Positions 14,408 through 26,000 of a DNA stretch of 64,000 nt are shown in pieces (within the stretch, counting starts at the first letter, position 1; each line of letters starts with the position of its first letter). Both the position numbers and the translations under genes were made by a program. The stretch is from assembly GCA_946811695.1 (NCBI GenBank), contig OX328126.1:1282009-1346008 (forward strand), in the 5' to 3' direction. The notes below the pieces were generated by a model. That model was not told the origin of the DNA, did not search any database, and was given only the letters and a program-made list of their open reading frames with translations. The stretch is from Gonocerus acuteangulatus. Lineage: Eukaryota; Arthropoda; Insecta; Hemiptera; Coreidae.

Positions 14408-14817
14408 TACCGAAGAGATAATTACAGTTGTTATTTCAAGTTGATTAACGCATTGGTCTAAACCCATCCTCAGTTATTTTCTGGAGTTTGCGGGTCTGGA
14501 ATCTTAGGTTTATTAGCATTTTATAAGTAATTTGTTTAGTTATGCTGCTCCTTTCTCAATTACATTTTCACTTCTACATTTGAAACACCTATATTCAAAC
14601 TCTTAATATTGTAAAAAATTAGTATATTAGTAAGTTATGTTATGAAAAGATAGCTGTTTCTTATTCTTCATGAAATATATTAGAAACCTATTTTACAGGT
14701 AAGCAATTTCCAGTCATTCTAAGAGACGATCAATGAAACGGAATCAAGATTCATGTTTTAAGAAAATTAATAATTTACCGTAGCCAATTCCCTTCTTCAT
14801 TTCTCAATCATTAACGA
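14408..14817. other. Non-repetitive AT-rich spacer, no gene seen
   Basis: No open frame, splice-like exon or recognisable element was found on either strand between Sat91 and the 31-bp minisatellite. Confidence 0.5.
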
Positions 14818-15165
14818 ATTATTCAGCTAAATGCAAGAACTATCCATGATTATTCAGCTAAATCTAAGAACTATCCATGATTATTCAGCTAAATGCAAGA
14901 ACTATCCATGATTATTCAGCTAAATGCAAGAACTATCCATGATTATTCAGCTAAATCTAAGAACTATCCATGATTATTCAGCTAAATGCAAGAACTATCC
15001 ATGATTATTAATAGATAGTTGTGTTGGGTGTGGAAAACGCTAAATGCAAGAACTATCCATGATTATTCAGCTAAATGCAAGAACTATCCATGATTATTCA
15101 GCTAAATCTAAGAACTATCCATGATCATTAATAGATAATTGTGTTGGGTGTGGAAAACGCGACGA
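14818..15165. repeat. 31-bp minisatellite with recurring spacer
   Basis: Units of attattcagctaaatgcaa plus gaactatccatg (31 bp, with a gcaag/tctaag variant) repeat from 14818. After six units a 35-bp spacer containing gttgtgttgggtgtggaaaa (15009-15039) intervenes. Three more units follow, then a second near-identical spacer (15126-15160). The arrangement is a compound repeat, units plus spacer, duplicated once. Confidence 0.9.
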
Positions 15166-15334
15166 AACATTTTCAGAGCCATTTTGGAGTAGTACAAAAA
15201 AAAAAATTTTATTCCAAAATATTATGAAGAACGAATAGTGTTGTTTCATTAACGATATTAACAAGTTTCAAAATACAAAAAGTGAAAACCTAGAAATGTA
15301 AATTGTTTCTTTGTCTTAAAGTTTCTATACCAAA
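15166..15334. other. AT-rich spacer between two minisatellites
   Basis: Contains a short A-run followed by T-run near 15198. No gene was seen. Confidence 0.4.
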
Positions 15335-15645
15335 AAACGAGCAATCACACCTTGATTCCTGTTAATAACTCATATGCATCATCCTATAAGGGGAAAAACG
15401 AACAATCACGCCTTGATTCCTGTTAATAACTCATATGCATCATCATATAAGGGGGAAAACGAGCAATCACGCCTTGATTCCTGTTAATAACTCATTTGCA
15501 TCATCATATAAGGCGAAAAACGAACAATCTCGCCTTGATTCCTGTTAATAACTCATATGCATCATCATATAAGGGGAAAAACGAACAATCACGCCTTGAT
15601 TCCTCTAATAACTCATATGCATCATCATATAAGGCGAAAAAATCA
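15335..15645. repeat. 61-bp tandem repeat, about 5 copies
   Basis: The core caatcacgccttgattcctg plus ttaataactcatatgcatcatcatataagg recurs at a 61-bp step (15341, 15402, 15463, 15524, 15585) and the last unit decays near 15645. Copies differ by a few substitutions only. Confidence 0.93.
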
Positions 15646-15801
15646 ACCAATTTTCGTTATTAAATTATTTTATTAATTTTGTTTTGTTTTTTTTCAATTC
15701 TTCAATTTTGGATGCCTATAGACAGTGAGACTCCGACTTCCTAAAGAAAACAGAAAGTAATGTATTAATAAACATTATATCTAACACGGTAAAACATATT
15801 G

Positions 15802-17823
15802 CACTAGTATTTCTAAAGTGACACAACTCAAAAATCGGTCTTTTTTCAGTTCTGACTAGGAAAGACACGGTAAATATCTCTTTATGGACCATCAAAACTG
15901 TATGTACCTAACTACAGAGCTTCTACACCAGAGGGCACTTGTATCACTCTTCCTGTCTTAATGCTATTCCATCTAAATAGGCAAGAGTGTATGTACCTAG
16001 CTTCAGAGTTTCTACACCAGAAGGAACTTGTATCACTCTTCCTGTCTTAATGTTATTCCATCTACATAGGCAAGAGTGTATGTACCTATCTTCAGAGCTT
16101 CTACACCAGAAGGAACTTGTGTCACTCTTCCTGTCTTAATGCTATTCCATCTACATAGGCAAGAGTGTATGTACCTAGCTTCAGAGCTTCTACACCAGAG
16201 GGAACTTGTATCACTCTTCCTGTCTTAATGCTATTCCATCTACATAGGCAAGAGTGTATGTACCTAGCTTCAGAGCTTCTACACCAGAGGGAACTTGTAT
16301 CACTCTTCCTGTCTTAATGCTATTCCATCTACACAGGCAAGAGTGTATGTACCTAGCTTCAGAGTTTCTACACCAGAAGGAACTTGTATCACTCTTCCTG
16401 TCTTAATGCTATTCCATCTAAATAGGCAAGAGTGTATGTACCTAACTACAGAGCTTCTACACCAGAGGGCACTTGTATCACTCTTCCTGTCTTAATGCTA
16501 TTCCATCTAAATAGGCAAGAGTGTATGTACCTAGCTTCAGAGTTTCTACACCAGAAAGAACTTGTATCACTCTTCCTGTCTTAATGCTATTCCATCTACA
16601 TAGGCAAGAGTGTATGTACCTAGCTTCAGAGCTTCTACACCAGAGGGAACTTGTATCACTCTTCCTGTCTTAATGCTATTCCATCTACACAGGCAAGAGT
16701 GTATGTACCTAGCTACAGAGCTTCTACACCAGAGGGCACTTGTATCACTCTTCCTGTCTTAATGCTATTCCATCTAAATAGGCAAGAGTGTATGTACCTA
16801 GCTTCAGAGTTTCTACACCAGAAGGAACTTGTATCACTCTTCCTGTCTTAATGCTATTCCATCTACATAGGCAAGAGTGTATGTACCTAGCTTCAGAGCT
16901 TCTACACCAGAGGGAACTTGCATCACTCTTCTTGTCTTAATGCTATTCCATCTACACAGGCAAGAGTGTATGTACCTAGCTTCAGAGCTTCTACACCAGA
17001 GGGAACTTGTATCACTCTTCCTGTCTTAATGCTATTCCATCTACACAGGCAAGAGTGTATGTACCTAGCTACAGAGCTTCTACACCAGAGGGCACTTGTA
17101 TCACTCTTCCTGTCTTAATGCTATTCCATCTAAATAGGCAAGAGTGTATGTACCTAGCTTCAGAGTTTCTACACCAGAAGGAACTTGTATCACTCTTCCT
17201 GTCTTAATGCTATTCCATCTACATAGGCAAGAGTGTATGTACCTAGCTTCAGAGCTTCTACACCAGAGGGAACTTGCATCACTCTTCTTGTCTTAATGCT
17301 ATTCCATCTACACAGGCAAGAGTGTATGTACCTAGCTTCAGAGCTTCTACACCAGAGGGAACTTGTATCACTCTTCCTGTCTTAATGCTATTCCATCTAC
17401 ATAGGCAAGAGTGTATGTACCTAGCTTCAGAGCTTCTACACCAGAGGGAACTTGCATCACTCTTCTTGTCTTAATGCTATTCCATCTACATAGGCAAGAG
17501 TGTATGTACCTAGCTTCAGAGCTTCTACACCAGAGGGAACTTGTATCACTCTTCCTGTCTTAATGCTATTCCATCTAAATAGGCAAGAGTGTATGTACCT
17601 AGCTTCAGAGCTTCTACACCAGAGGGAACTTGTATCACTCTTCCTGTCTTAATGCTATTCCATCTACACAGGCAAGAGTGTATGTACCTAGCTTCAGAGC
17701 TTCTACACCAGAGGGAACTTGTATCACTCTTCCTGTCTTAATGCTATTCCATCTAAATAGGCAAGAGTAACACATTTTCAGTTGAGTTTTATTTTGAATT
17801 GTGGCACTTTAGAAATACTAGTG
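15802..17823. mobile_element. TIR-bounded element whose interior is a satellite
   Basis: The sequence starting CACTAGTATTTCTAAAGTG at 15802-15833 reappears inverted at 17792-17823, with 30 of 32 positions matching. A TG dinucleotide flanks both outer ends (15800-15801 and 17824-17825), so a 2-bp target duplication is possible. Between the inverted repeats lie about 60 bp of unique left sequence, the 89-bp array and a short unique right segment; there is no transposase. The CACTA start suggests a non-autonomous relative of CACTA (EnSpm/CMC) elements, but that assignment is inference from a few bases. Confidence 0.65.
15897..17768. repeat. 89-bp satellite (Sat89), about 21 copies
   Basis: Unit: gagcttctacaccagaggga followed by acttgtatcactcttcctgtcttaatgctattccatct and aggcaagagtgtatgtacct. 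The step is 89 bp. A four-unit block of 356 bp is repeated almost exactly (16651-17006 and 17007-17362), which produces repeated short open frames that are not genes. It lies entirely inside the TIR-bounded element. Confidence 0.95.
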
Positions 17824-18379
17824 TGATATATTAAGTGTTCAGCACATTCTGAAAGATTGTGGTGCTGGTTATCACTTCAAACTTTCACCATCACAATATG
17901 AATTTATTTTCAACTCTAACAATAAGTAACACAAGTCTGCAATTTTTTTGATCAGTATAATGGAATCCAAAAATTATCGCCATTTTTGTCCATCACCTAC
18001 TGTTTTCTTGCAAAATATGAAGAGTTAACACATAAAAAACACATCTGTAAAACAAAAACCATCTTTTTATTAGGTATAAAGAAAAAAAATATTTCTTGCT
18101 CACCCATTATAATGTATAAGGAGAGAATCCACCGATTTGGGAGTAGAAAACATCTATTTGGTCATCGTTCTTCAAGTTTAACTGGGAAAAAATACACTAA
18201 ATATATTAGAGTTTATGTATGTAAATATATAATTTTTAAATATATTCAGAAGGAAAAAATTAGGAATTCTTTTATGAGGGTATAGCTTGTGACAACTGCA
18301 ATTTTTCTGGCTGCGTGGTGTTGTATTATTCTACAGATTGTCAATAAATAGTAAAAATCATATTACAAGGTAGGGATTG
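17824..18379. other. AT-rich spacer, no gene supported
   Basis: A 99-codon open frame (17986-18285, +) is lysine/isoleucine-rich with no motif and is probably chance in AT-rich DNA. Nothing else was recognised. Confidence 0.4.
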
Positions 18380-18602
18380 TCGGGGTTCGGTCACTGTTGC
18401 TTAATAAAACTACATTTTATCATAAAAATGGTTTTATTGTGCCGACGTTTCGGCTTGAACTTCAAGCCTTCATCAGGGCGATGGGAAGATAGAGAACTAT
18501 TCCTTACAAATGCGGGATCATTTCTTCGATGCGAGAATGATAAGTTATCAACCGTATCCTGCATAGAAATGGGTGGTATAGATACCCAGATCTTAAAGAA
18601 AT
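18380..18602 (-). mobile_element. Probable Penelope-like element terminal fragment
   Basis: This is the sequence around the hammerhead-like motif. On the minus strand the order is the motif, then an A/T-rich segment (aataaaaccatttttatg), resembling the pLTR context in which Penelope-like elements carry hammerhead motifs. No reverse transcriptase or GIY-YIG coding sequence was found nearby, so it is at most a fragment. The boundaries are guesses. Confidence 0.45.
18444..18476 (-). ncRNA. Hammerhead-ribozyme-like motif (minimal stem III type)
   Basis: The minus strand reads CUGAUGA, then A, then a 7-bp stem II (GGCUUGA/UCAAGCC, loop AGU), then GAAAC, then GUC. All conserved hammerhead core boxes are present in order. 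Stem III is only the AC/GU pair with no loop, the minimal form described for Penelope-like elements and retrozymes, which is thought to work as a dimer. Three stem I pairs (GCC/GGC) flank the core. One extra A between the CUGAUGA box and stem II departs from the strict consensus, so activity is uncertain. Confidence 0.65.
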
Positions 18603-19535
18603 AAACACTAATGGTTCAATTAAATACATTTTTGCTCATTTATGAAGTTTGCCAAAGAATTATCTTGGTCGATTGATTGCCCTGGAGGTTGGTTAAGGGT
18701 TCTTCCAGAGTACTCAACTCATAACCTGGACGGGTCGCGTTTGGCTCTCGGACGAGCTCAAGAGATTGTATCTTCTGGTTGTTAGAGGATGCTTCACCCA
18801 GCCTTTAATGGGTATCCACGTAGGGGAGAATCAGGAGTACTGACCACACTATCTCCCACGAATCAGATAGCTCTATAGTATCCTCCCCTTTGGCTCCTTA
18901 TGGCTTGTTACTGGCTTGTTCACCACAACTTAGAATGAGAGTTTATCCAAGTCCTTTACCTAAGCCACCATGATCCATCATGCAGCCCTAGGTGTAAGGC
19001 ATTGGTAAAGACAGTCACACGGGTATAGTACTCGTCATTACTACTCACAGGTCTGACCTGCTTCAAATATGCCAAGGAAAACCCTGCCACGCCTACAATG
19101 ACGAGTGGTGTTCTACCCTTTCATGCATTCCTCAGTTCTAGCTTGTAAACCGTTCGAAGAGCTTGATGGCGCACGCAGTGTTCCGGGCGATCAATGCAAG
19201 AATCTTCCATTTCAGCTCATGAATGGACATTTGCTGTCCAGAGAAAGCATTCCGTCACTTACTTCCGATACAAAACCATTTTTGTAGAGAAAATTCCTAA
19301 GGAGTGAAGAAGCAACAACGGGAGAACCACCTCAAAAGAAACAGAAAGGACGATGTCATGTTAACAATTCATCCCTACTGTTAACAGAACTGGCTGAAAA
19401 CCGAAGATGAAAAGGAACACAATAGTTTCAGGAGAATGAGATCCGATCAATTTACGAAGAACAGACAGTAATACGAGGAGTAATACCAACGAAAATAAAA
19501 CTATAAGTAACTAGGCCAACTAGGTTTACACAACA
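18603..19535. other. Low-copy region with no recognised gene; inverted repeat at 19030-19106
   Basis: The base composition is more balanced than in the neighbours and it may be part of an unrecognised dispersed element. ACTCGTCATT (19030-19039) pairs perfectly with AATGACGAGT (19097-19106), and the enclosed stretch contains a second small hairpin, CAGGT-CTG-ACCTG. A 60-codon open frame at 19105-19287 shows no motif. Confidence 0.4.
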
Positions 19536-20414
19536 GACTTGTCAGGCTGTTTATACGAGATGACGAGGATACTACTGACTTGTCAGGCTGTTTACACGAG
19601 ATGACGAGGATACTACAGACTTGTCAGGCTGTTTATACGAGATGACCAGGATATTACAGACTTGTCAGGCTGTTTATACGAGATGACGAGGATACTACAG
19701 ACTTGTCAGGCTGTTTATACGAGAAGACGAGGATACTACAGACTTGTCAGGCTGTTTATACGAGATGACGAGGATACTACAGACTTGTCAGGCTGTTTAT
19801 ACGAGATGACGAGGATACTACAGACTTGTCAGGCTGTTTATACGAGATGACGAGGATACTACAGACTTGTCAGGCTGTTTATACGAGATGACCAGGATAC
19901 TACAGACTTGTCAGGCTGTTTATACGAGATGACCAGGATACTACAGACTTGTCAGGCTGTTTATACGAGATGACGAGGATACTACAGACTTGTCAGGCTG
20001 TTTATACGAGATGACCAGGATACTACAGACTTGTCAGGCTGTTTATACGAGATGACGAGGATACTACAGACTTGTCAGGCTGTTTATACGAGATGACGAG
20101 GATACTACAGACTTGTCAGGCTGTTTATACGAGATGACGAGGATAGTACAGACTTGTCAGGCTGTTTATACGAGATGACGAGGATATTACAGACTTGTCA
20201 GGCTGTTTATACGAGATGACGAGGATACTACAGACTTGTCAGGCTGTTTATACGAGATGACGAGGATACTACAGACTTGTCAGGCTGTTTATACGAGATG
20301 ACGAGGATACTACAGACTTGTCAGGCTGTTTATACGAGATGACGAGGATACTACAGACTTGTCAGGCTGTTTATACGAGATGACGAGGATACTACAGACT
20401 TGTCAGGCTGTTTA
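19536..20414. repeat. 41-bp minisatellite, about 21 copies
   Basis: Unit gacttgtcaggctgtttata plus cgagatgacgaggatactaca, step 41 bp (19536, 19577 and onward). Variants are mainly gacgagg/gaccagg and tactac/tattac. Because 41 is not a multiple of three, the frame rotates through three phases before repeating, giving an open frame that is not a gene. Confidence 0.97.
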
Positions 20415-20459
20415 TTTTAATTAATCTATTTTACTGTCAAATACATTATCCAACTATAA

Positions 20460-21475
20460 GCAATAAAAAAATAGGAATAAAAACAGACAAAAAGAACCGT
20501 CCGAATAAACGAAATCAATTACTTCAAAGTTTAAGCTCTTATTTCTCCGATTGACATCGCTTATTCAAAACTTTCTTTAGAACCTTGTTTGTAGACCATT
20601 TAGTAAGCTTTCGAATGGTAACCTTTCGCTTCACAAGATTTTCAACCGTTTTCGAGATATTAATGAAAGTATCCGAAGTTCCCAAAATTTTCATTATTTC
20701 TAGCAACAGAAAATTGGTCTCATTTTTCCTATCCTGTTTTACAAACAAATACATTTTCCTAACATAGGAAATTACAAAAATAAAAAGCAATAAAAAACCA
20801 AGGGAAAGAGACAAAAATTACAAAAAGAACGAAAAAAACCCGTTCATAAGAACAAAACAGACGTATTTGAAGTTTTAAGCACTTATTTCTCCGATTGACA
20901 TAACCTAATCAAAAATAGTTTTAGAATCATTTTTCTAGAGAATTTAGTAAGCTTTCAAATAGTATCTGTCCACTTACCACGATTTCCCAACCGTGTTCGA
21001 GATATTAATGAAAGTATACGAAGTTCCCAAAACTTTTCATGTCTGTTCATAAAATATTTTATTCTAACCCTTCCTTAACTCCAAACGTAACATAACTTTC
21101 AACATATTAGTTTTAATGAAAGTAGAACATGCAGATAATGTTTTAACTGAATCCCTTGATTCTAAGTACCCAAACCAAAAACGGTATTCAAAAACTATTT
21201 TTCCAATTTTCTCGAAAACGGTTAAAGCTATCGCCTTGAAAATGGTTTCATTCGTTTTCCTAGCCCAAGAAGCCTATAAAAAGAGTACTTACAAGCTTAT
21301 GAACTCAAAAACGTAAGCGTTACGATTTTTTCTGCGCGAATTTCGCCCCAAACGCCATCTTCCAGTGGGCGGATTTTGCTGGTTAACGAACTTGACCTTT
21401 CAAATTGGACGAGGGATTTTTTTACCAAATTTCATCAAAATCGAACCATCAGGGAAGCCAGAAATGAGCGAACAG

Positions 21476-21572
<97 letters not shown>

Positions 21573-21713
21573 CAAATTTGAACCACCGTTATTTTCGGTC
21601 TCTAGGGGTTCTGAAACGCGAAATTTTCTTGTCGGCACTTCTGGATTGTTTCATTGTATCAACCTTATAAGCGGGGTTCCTCCCTATGGGGGAGGGAGGA
21701 ACCGCGCTAAAAT
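20460..21713 (+). mobile_element. Dispersed repeat family R, copy 1 (contains (TA)n, ends in a hairpin)
   Basis: It starts with a block of about 210 bp (20480-20695) whose diverged second copy lies at 20850-21050, and whose third copy is in R copy 2 at 22.7 kb. Shared words include atttctccgattgaca, agtaagctttc and cgagatattaatgaaagtat. A wtttcatcaaaatcgaacc segment and a (TA)n tract (21479-21571) follow. The 3' end is ccttataagcgg, a perfect 10-bp hairpin (GTTCCTCCCT/AGGGAGGAAC, 21676-21702) and cgcgctaaa. Three copies share this terminus and diverge immediately after it. A hairpin followed by CTRR resembles a Helitron 3' end, but the following base is A and not the expected T. No protein is encoded. 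Confidence 0.7.
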
Positions 21714-22126
21714 AAAGCACTTTCAACCTATTTTATTTTATTTCTCGGCTCCTAAGGCGCATTGGACGGAACGCTCGGACACGCGTCGACTATTTTTCGA
21801 TGTAGAATCCCCAGAAAAAAAAAATGGTCCAAATCGGTGACCCCATCGCTGTATACTCCCCTTGTTAGAGCCGTTTTGGGACACACCGGGACAAAAGCAA
21901 AATACCGGGACCGTGCCGGTCAAACATGGACGTATAGCAAGCCTATCTATCTGTTTACTAGAGTTAAGCATGCTCTGCGCATATACACCATCCTACAGGT
22001 TCTAGACCATACTATGAAATGCATGCATTTAATTAAAAACTAAATATTGTATAGGAATGATAAATTAGTAATTATTTCCCTTCAAGTAACCGATAACACT
22101 GATCAAACTATTTACAGGTTACACAC
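21714..22126. other. Intergenic or downstream-intron sequence, no exon found
   Basis: It lies 3' of the last visible SUMO-like exon (minus strand). Overlapping short open frames on both strands have no recognisable content. A SUMO terminal exon (acidic stretch, then V-I-E-V-Y-like, then Gly-Gly) was looked for and not seen. Confidence 0.4.
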
Positions 22127-22198
22127 CTTCCTAGGAGTGTCGTCGTCGCCTAGTCGTATTCCGTCGAAGATAAACTGCAAACTCTCGATCGGAACTCC
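22127..22198 (-). CDS. SUMO-like exon 4 (24 codons, the conserved 72-nt exon)
   Basis: Acceptor ttgttttatcag precedes 22198 and donor GTGTGT follows 22127. It encodes GVPIESLQFIFDGIRL followed by GDDDTPRK, the most diagnostic SUMO segment (compare GVPMNSLRFLFEGQRI and the following DNHTP). Vertebrate SUMO genes have a 72-nt exon over the same 24 residues, recalled here from general knowledge. The reading frame continues to a stop seven codons into the intron if unspliced. Confidence 0.9.
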
Positions 22199-22928
22199 CT
22201 GATAAAACAATATTAAACTCAATTATTGATTAATTATATTTCTGACATTATATAATTAATATGATATTTCTCTTGATACTTGATAAATAATAAAAATCTG
22301 CTTACCACATGCTTGCAGTAGTACTCTTTCAGCTTAATAAACTTAGTTCCATATTTTAGTTTGAAAACAATTCCGTTGTTGTTCTAAAATAAGAACAGAT
22401 ATTAGAGTGACTCAGGAAATCCCATTATTTCATGTAAATATATGCTATGGAAGGATAAATACAATAAAATTAAACAAGCAAACTTTAAACAATTAAGGGA
22501 TAAATGATACTGTTATCGAACATCTGTCAATAGATATCAATAGCTTGTGACTTGGAGGATAATGGAAGAGTATCAGAGGTTTTATATTGTTTTTGAAGGA
22601 ATCCAAATAGCCAACCAGTAACCGAACAAATAGAACAGAAAAAGTGCGATTAAAAAAAAAATCAATTAAAAAGTGAGTTAAACCCAGACAAAAACAGGTT
22701 CAAAAGAAGAACACTTTTAATATTTTAAGCACTTCTTGATTGGCATCGCCCCCAAAAATTGCTTCAGAACCTTTTTTGTAGAGAATTTAGCAAGCATTCG
22801 AATGGTAACCTTCCACATACCACGATTCCCCAACCCTTTTCGAGATATTTACCAAAATATACGAAGATCCGAAAACTTTTCATTTCCACTAATAAAAGTT
22901 TTTTTTTTTTCGAATACTTCCTTAACTC

Positions 22929-23012
<84 letters not shown>

Positions 23013-26000
23013 AATTTAAAATTAAATATAATTTTAAAAATATATTTAAATTTAAAACCTTTTCGTCATCTATGGGGTCTGGAACGAGAAACTTTCTAGT
23101 CGACAGTTCGAGATTGTTTCATGAGATCAACCTTATAAGCGGGTTTGCTCCCTAAGAAAGGAGGGAGGAACCGCGCTGAAACTAGATTGCATATAGGACA
23201 TTCATTGCTGAAATATTTTATTTAATGACGACTGAAGACGAGTCAATTTGTGCCCTCTGCAACTACAAACCTGACTATGAATCGCATACTAACTCATTGC
23301 AAAGACGAGTCAATTTGTGCCCTCTGCAACTACAAACCTGACTATTGAACGCATACTAACTCATTGCAAAGAACCAGTCAGATTGAATCTAACAAACGAA
23401 AAGAACTAAATCTTCGGAGATGAGTATAAACACGAACATGACCCACCTAAATCATAGAAATATTTACAATTAAATCTAGAACACAGGCATTGGACAATTT
23501 ATTCAAACAAGTATGGCTTAGGCTGCATCTACATTCGACCCGTATTACTCCCGATCCGATCCAACACAATTTCGTTTGACCGACAACAGTCGACGTGAGT
23601 GTTCCCGATCAGATCTAGTCACAGCTCGCTAGTAATGACCTCATAGTGAAGTGAAAATGAGTGATTAATTTAAGAAATACCACCTAATAAGCATATAAAC
23701 CTTGGATTAGGTTGAATGTTGGAGGTATGAAGGAGGAGTTGAGAGGCCAATCAATCTTCTGGAAGTATATCAGTCCCGAAAAAATAAATCTTAGTGTAAC
23801 AGTTAATTTTTAACGGTTACACTACGATAAGAGAAGCATTAGTATTCATTTTTAAAAATTATTTATAAGGAATGTAGCTAGAAGGTTATGAGAATTGGAA
23901 GATTATAAACATTAGATAGTTACAAACATCTTTACAAGAAATTTAATAAACAAGGGAAACAAAAAACAAAAAATTTGAACAGACAAAGTTGTTCTAAATT
24001 CTATTAGCTTTCATTAAAAAAAAAAAAATAAAAAAAAAAAAATCATTGAAATCGGTTAAGATTTAGAGGCTGCAGCCTTATTTGAAACGCAATATGTCGT
24101 TTGGCGACATTTTGAGTTGGTCGGTCCGAAATCGGTCTAGAAACAAACAAGTTTGAGCGGCCGAGGATCGGTGGCCATCGGGTCGGATCGGTAACAATGT
24201 AGGCATCTCCATTGAGATGCATGTGTTTTTTTTCTTCCAACAGTCGGTTGCTATCGGATCGGATCGGATCGGGTCCAATGTAGGTGCCCCCTAAGTGTCT
24301 ACTTTAAGGATTTTTTTTTTTTTTTTTTTTTTTTTTATGTAAATTCAAAATAAATGAACTGAAAGTAAGAGGTTAATTGTGAATTTTATAAATCTAGAGT
24401 GATATTTCGTAATTTCCCACCCTTTCTGATCTGTAAATGTGTATATACTCACATCCCCTACCACCTTTCTGATCTGTAAATGGGTATATACTCACATCCC
24501 CTACCACCCTTTCTGATCTGTAAATGGGTATATACTCACATCCCCTACCACCTTTCTGATCTGTAAATGGGTATATACTCACATCCCCTACCACCCTTTC
24601 TGATCTGTAAATGGGTATATACTCACATCCCCTACCACCCTTTCTGATCTGTAAATGGGTATATACTCACATCCCCTACCACCTTTCTGATCTGTAAATG
24701 GGTATATACTCACATCCCCTACCACCCTTTCTGATCTGTAAATGGGTATATACTCACATCCCCTACCACCTTTCTGATCTGTAAATGGGTATATACTCAC
24801 ATCCCCTACCACCCTTTCTGATCTGTAAATGGGTATATACTCACATCCCCTAACACCCTTTCTGATCTGTAAATGGGTATATACTCACATCCCCTACCAC
24901 CCTTTCTGATCTGTAAATGGGTATATACTCACATCCCCTACCACCCTTTCTGATCTGTAAATGGGTATATACTCACATCCCCTACCACCCTTTCTGATCT
25001 GTAAATGGGTATATACTCACATCCCCTACCACCCTTTCTGATCTGTAAATGGGTATATACTCACATCCCCTACCACCCTTTCTGATCTGTAAATGGGTAT
25101 ATACTCACATCCCCTACCACCCTTTCTGATCTGTAAATGGGTATATACTCACATCCCCTACCACCCTTTCTGATCTGTAAATGGGTATATACTCACATCC
25201 CCTACCACCCTTTCTGATCTGTAAATGGGTATATACTCACATCCCCTACCACCCTTTCTGATCTGTAAATGGGTATATACTCACATCCCCTACCACCCTT
25301 TCTGATCTGTAAATGGGTATATACTCACATCCCCTACCACCCTTTCTGATCTGTAAATGGGTATATACTCACATCCCCTACCACCCTTTCTGATCTGTAA
25401 ATGGGTATATACTCACATCCCCTACCACCCTTTCTGATCTGTAAATGGGTATATACTCACATCCCCTCCCACCCTTTCTGATCTGTAAATGGGTATATAC
25501 TCACATCCCCTCCCACCCTTTCTGATCTGTAAATGGGTATATACTCACATCCCCTACCACCCTTTCTGATCTGTAAATGGGTATATACTCACATCCCCTA
25601 CCACCCTTTCTGATCTGTAAATGGGTATATACTCACATCCCCTACCACCCTTTCTGATCTGTAAATGGGTATATACTCACATCCCCTACCACCCTTTCTG
25701 ATCTGTAAATGGGTATATACTCACATCCCCTATCACCCTTTCTGATCTGTAAATGGGTATATACTCACATCCCCTACCACCCTTTCTGATCTGTAAATGG
25801 GTATATACTCACATCCCCTACCACCCTTTCTGATCTGTAAATGTGTATATACTCACATCCCCTACCACCCTTTCTGATCTGTAAATGGGTATATACTCAC
25901 ATCCCCTACCACCCTTTCTGATCTGTAAATGGGTATATACTCACATCCCCTACCACCCTTTCTGATCTGTAAATGGGTATATACTCACATCCCCTACCAC

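Noticed and set aside
17986..18285. 99-codon open frame
   Set aside because: Lysine/isoleucine-rich, AT-driven, no conserved feature.
14408..22126. Terminal SUMO exon with Gly-Gly
   Set aside because: Searched by eye on the minus strand for a V/T-I-E-V-Y-like strand followed by Gly-Gly; nothing convincing was found. A tBLASTn search would decide.
21365..23155. Open frames with poly-Tyr-Ile stretches
   Set aside because: Translated (TA)n microsatellite within dispersed repeats.
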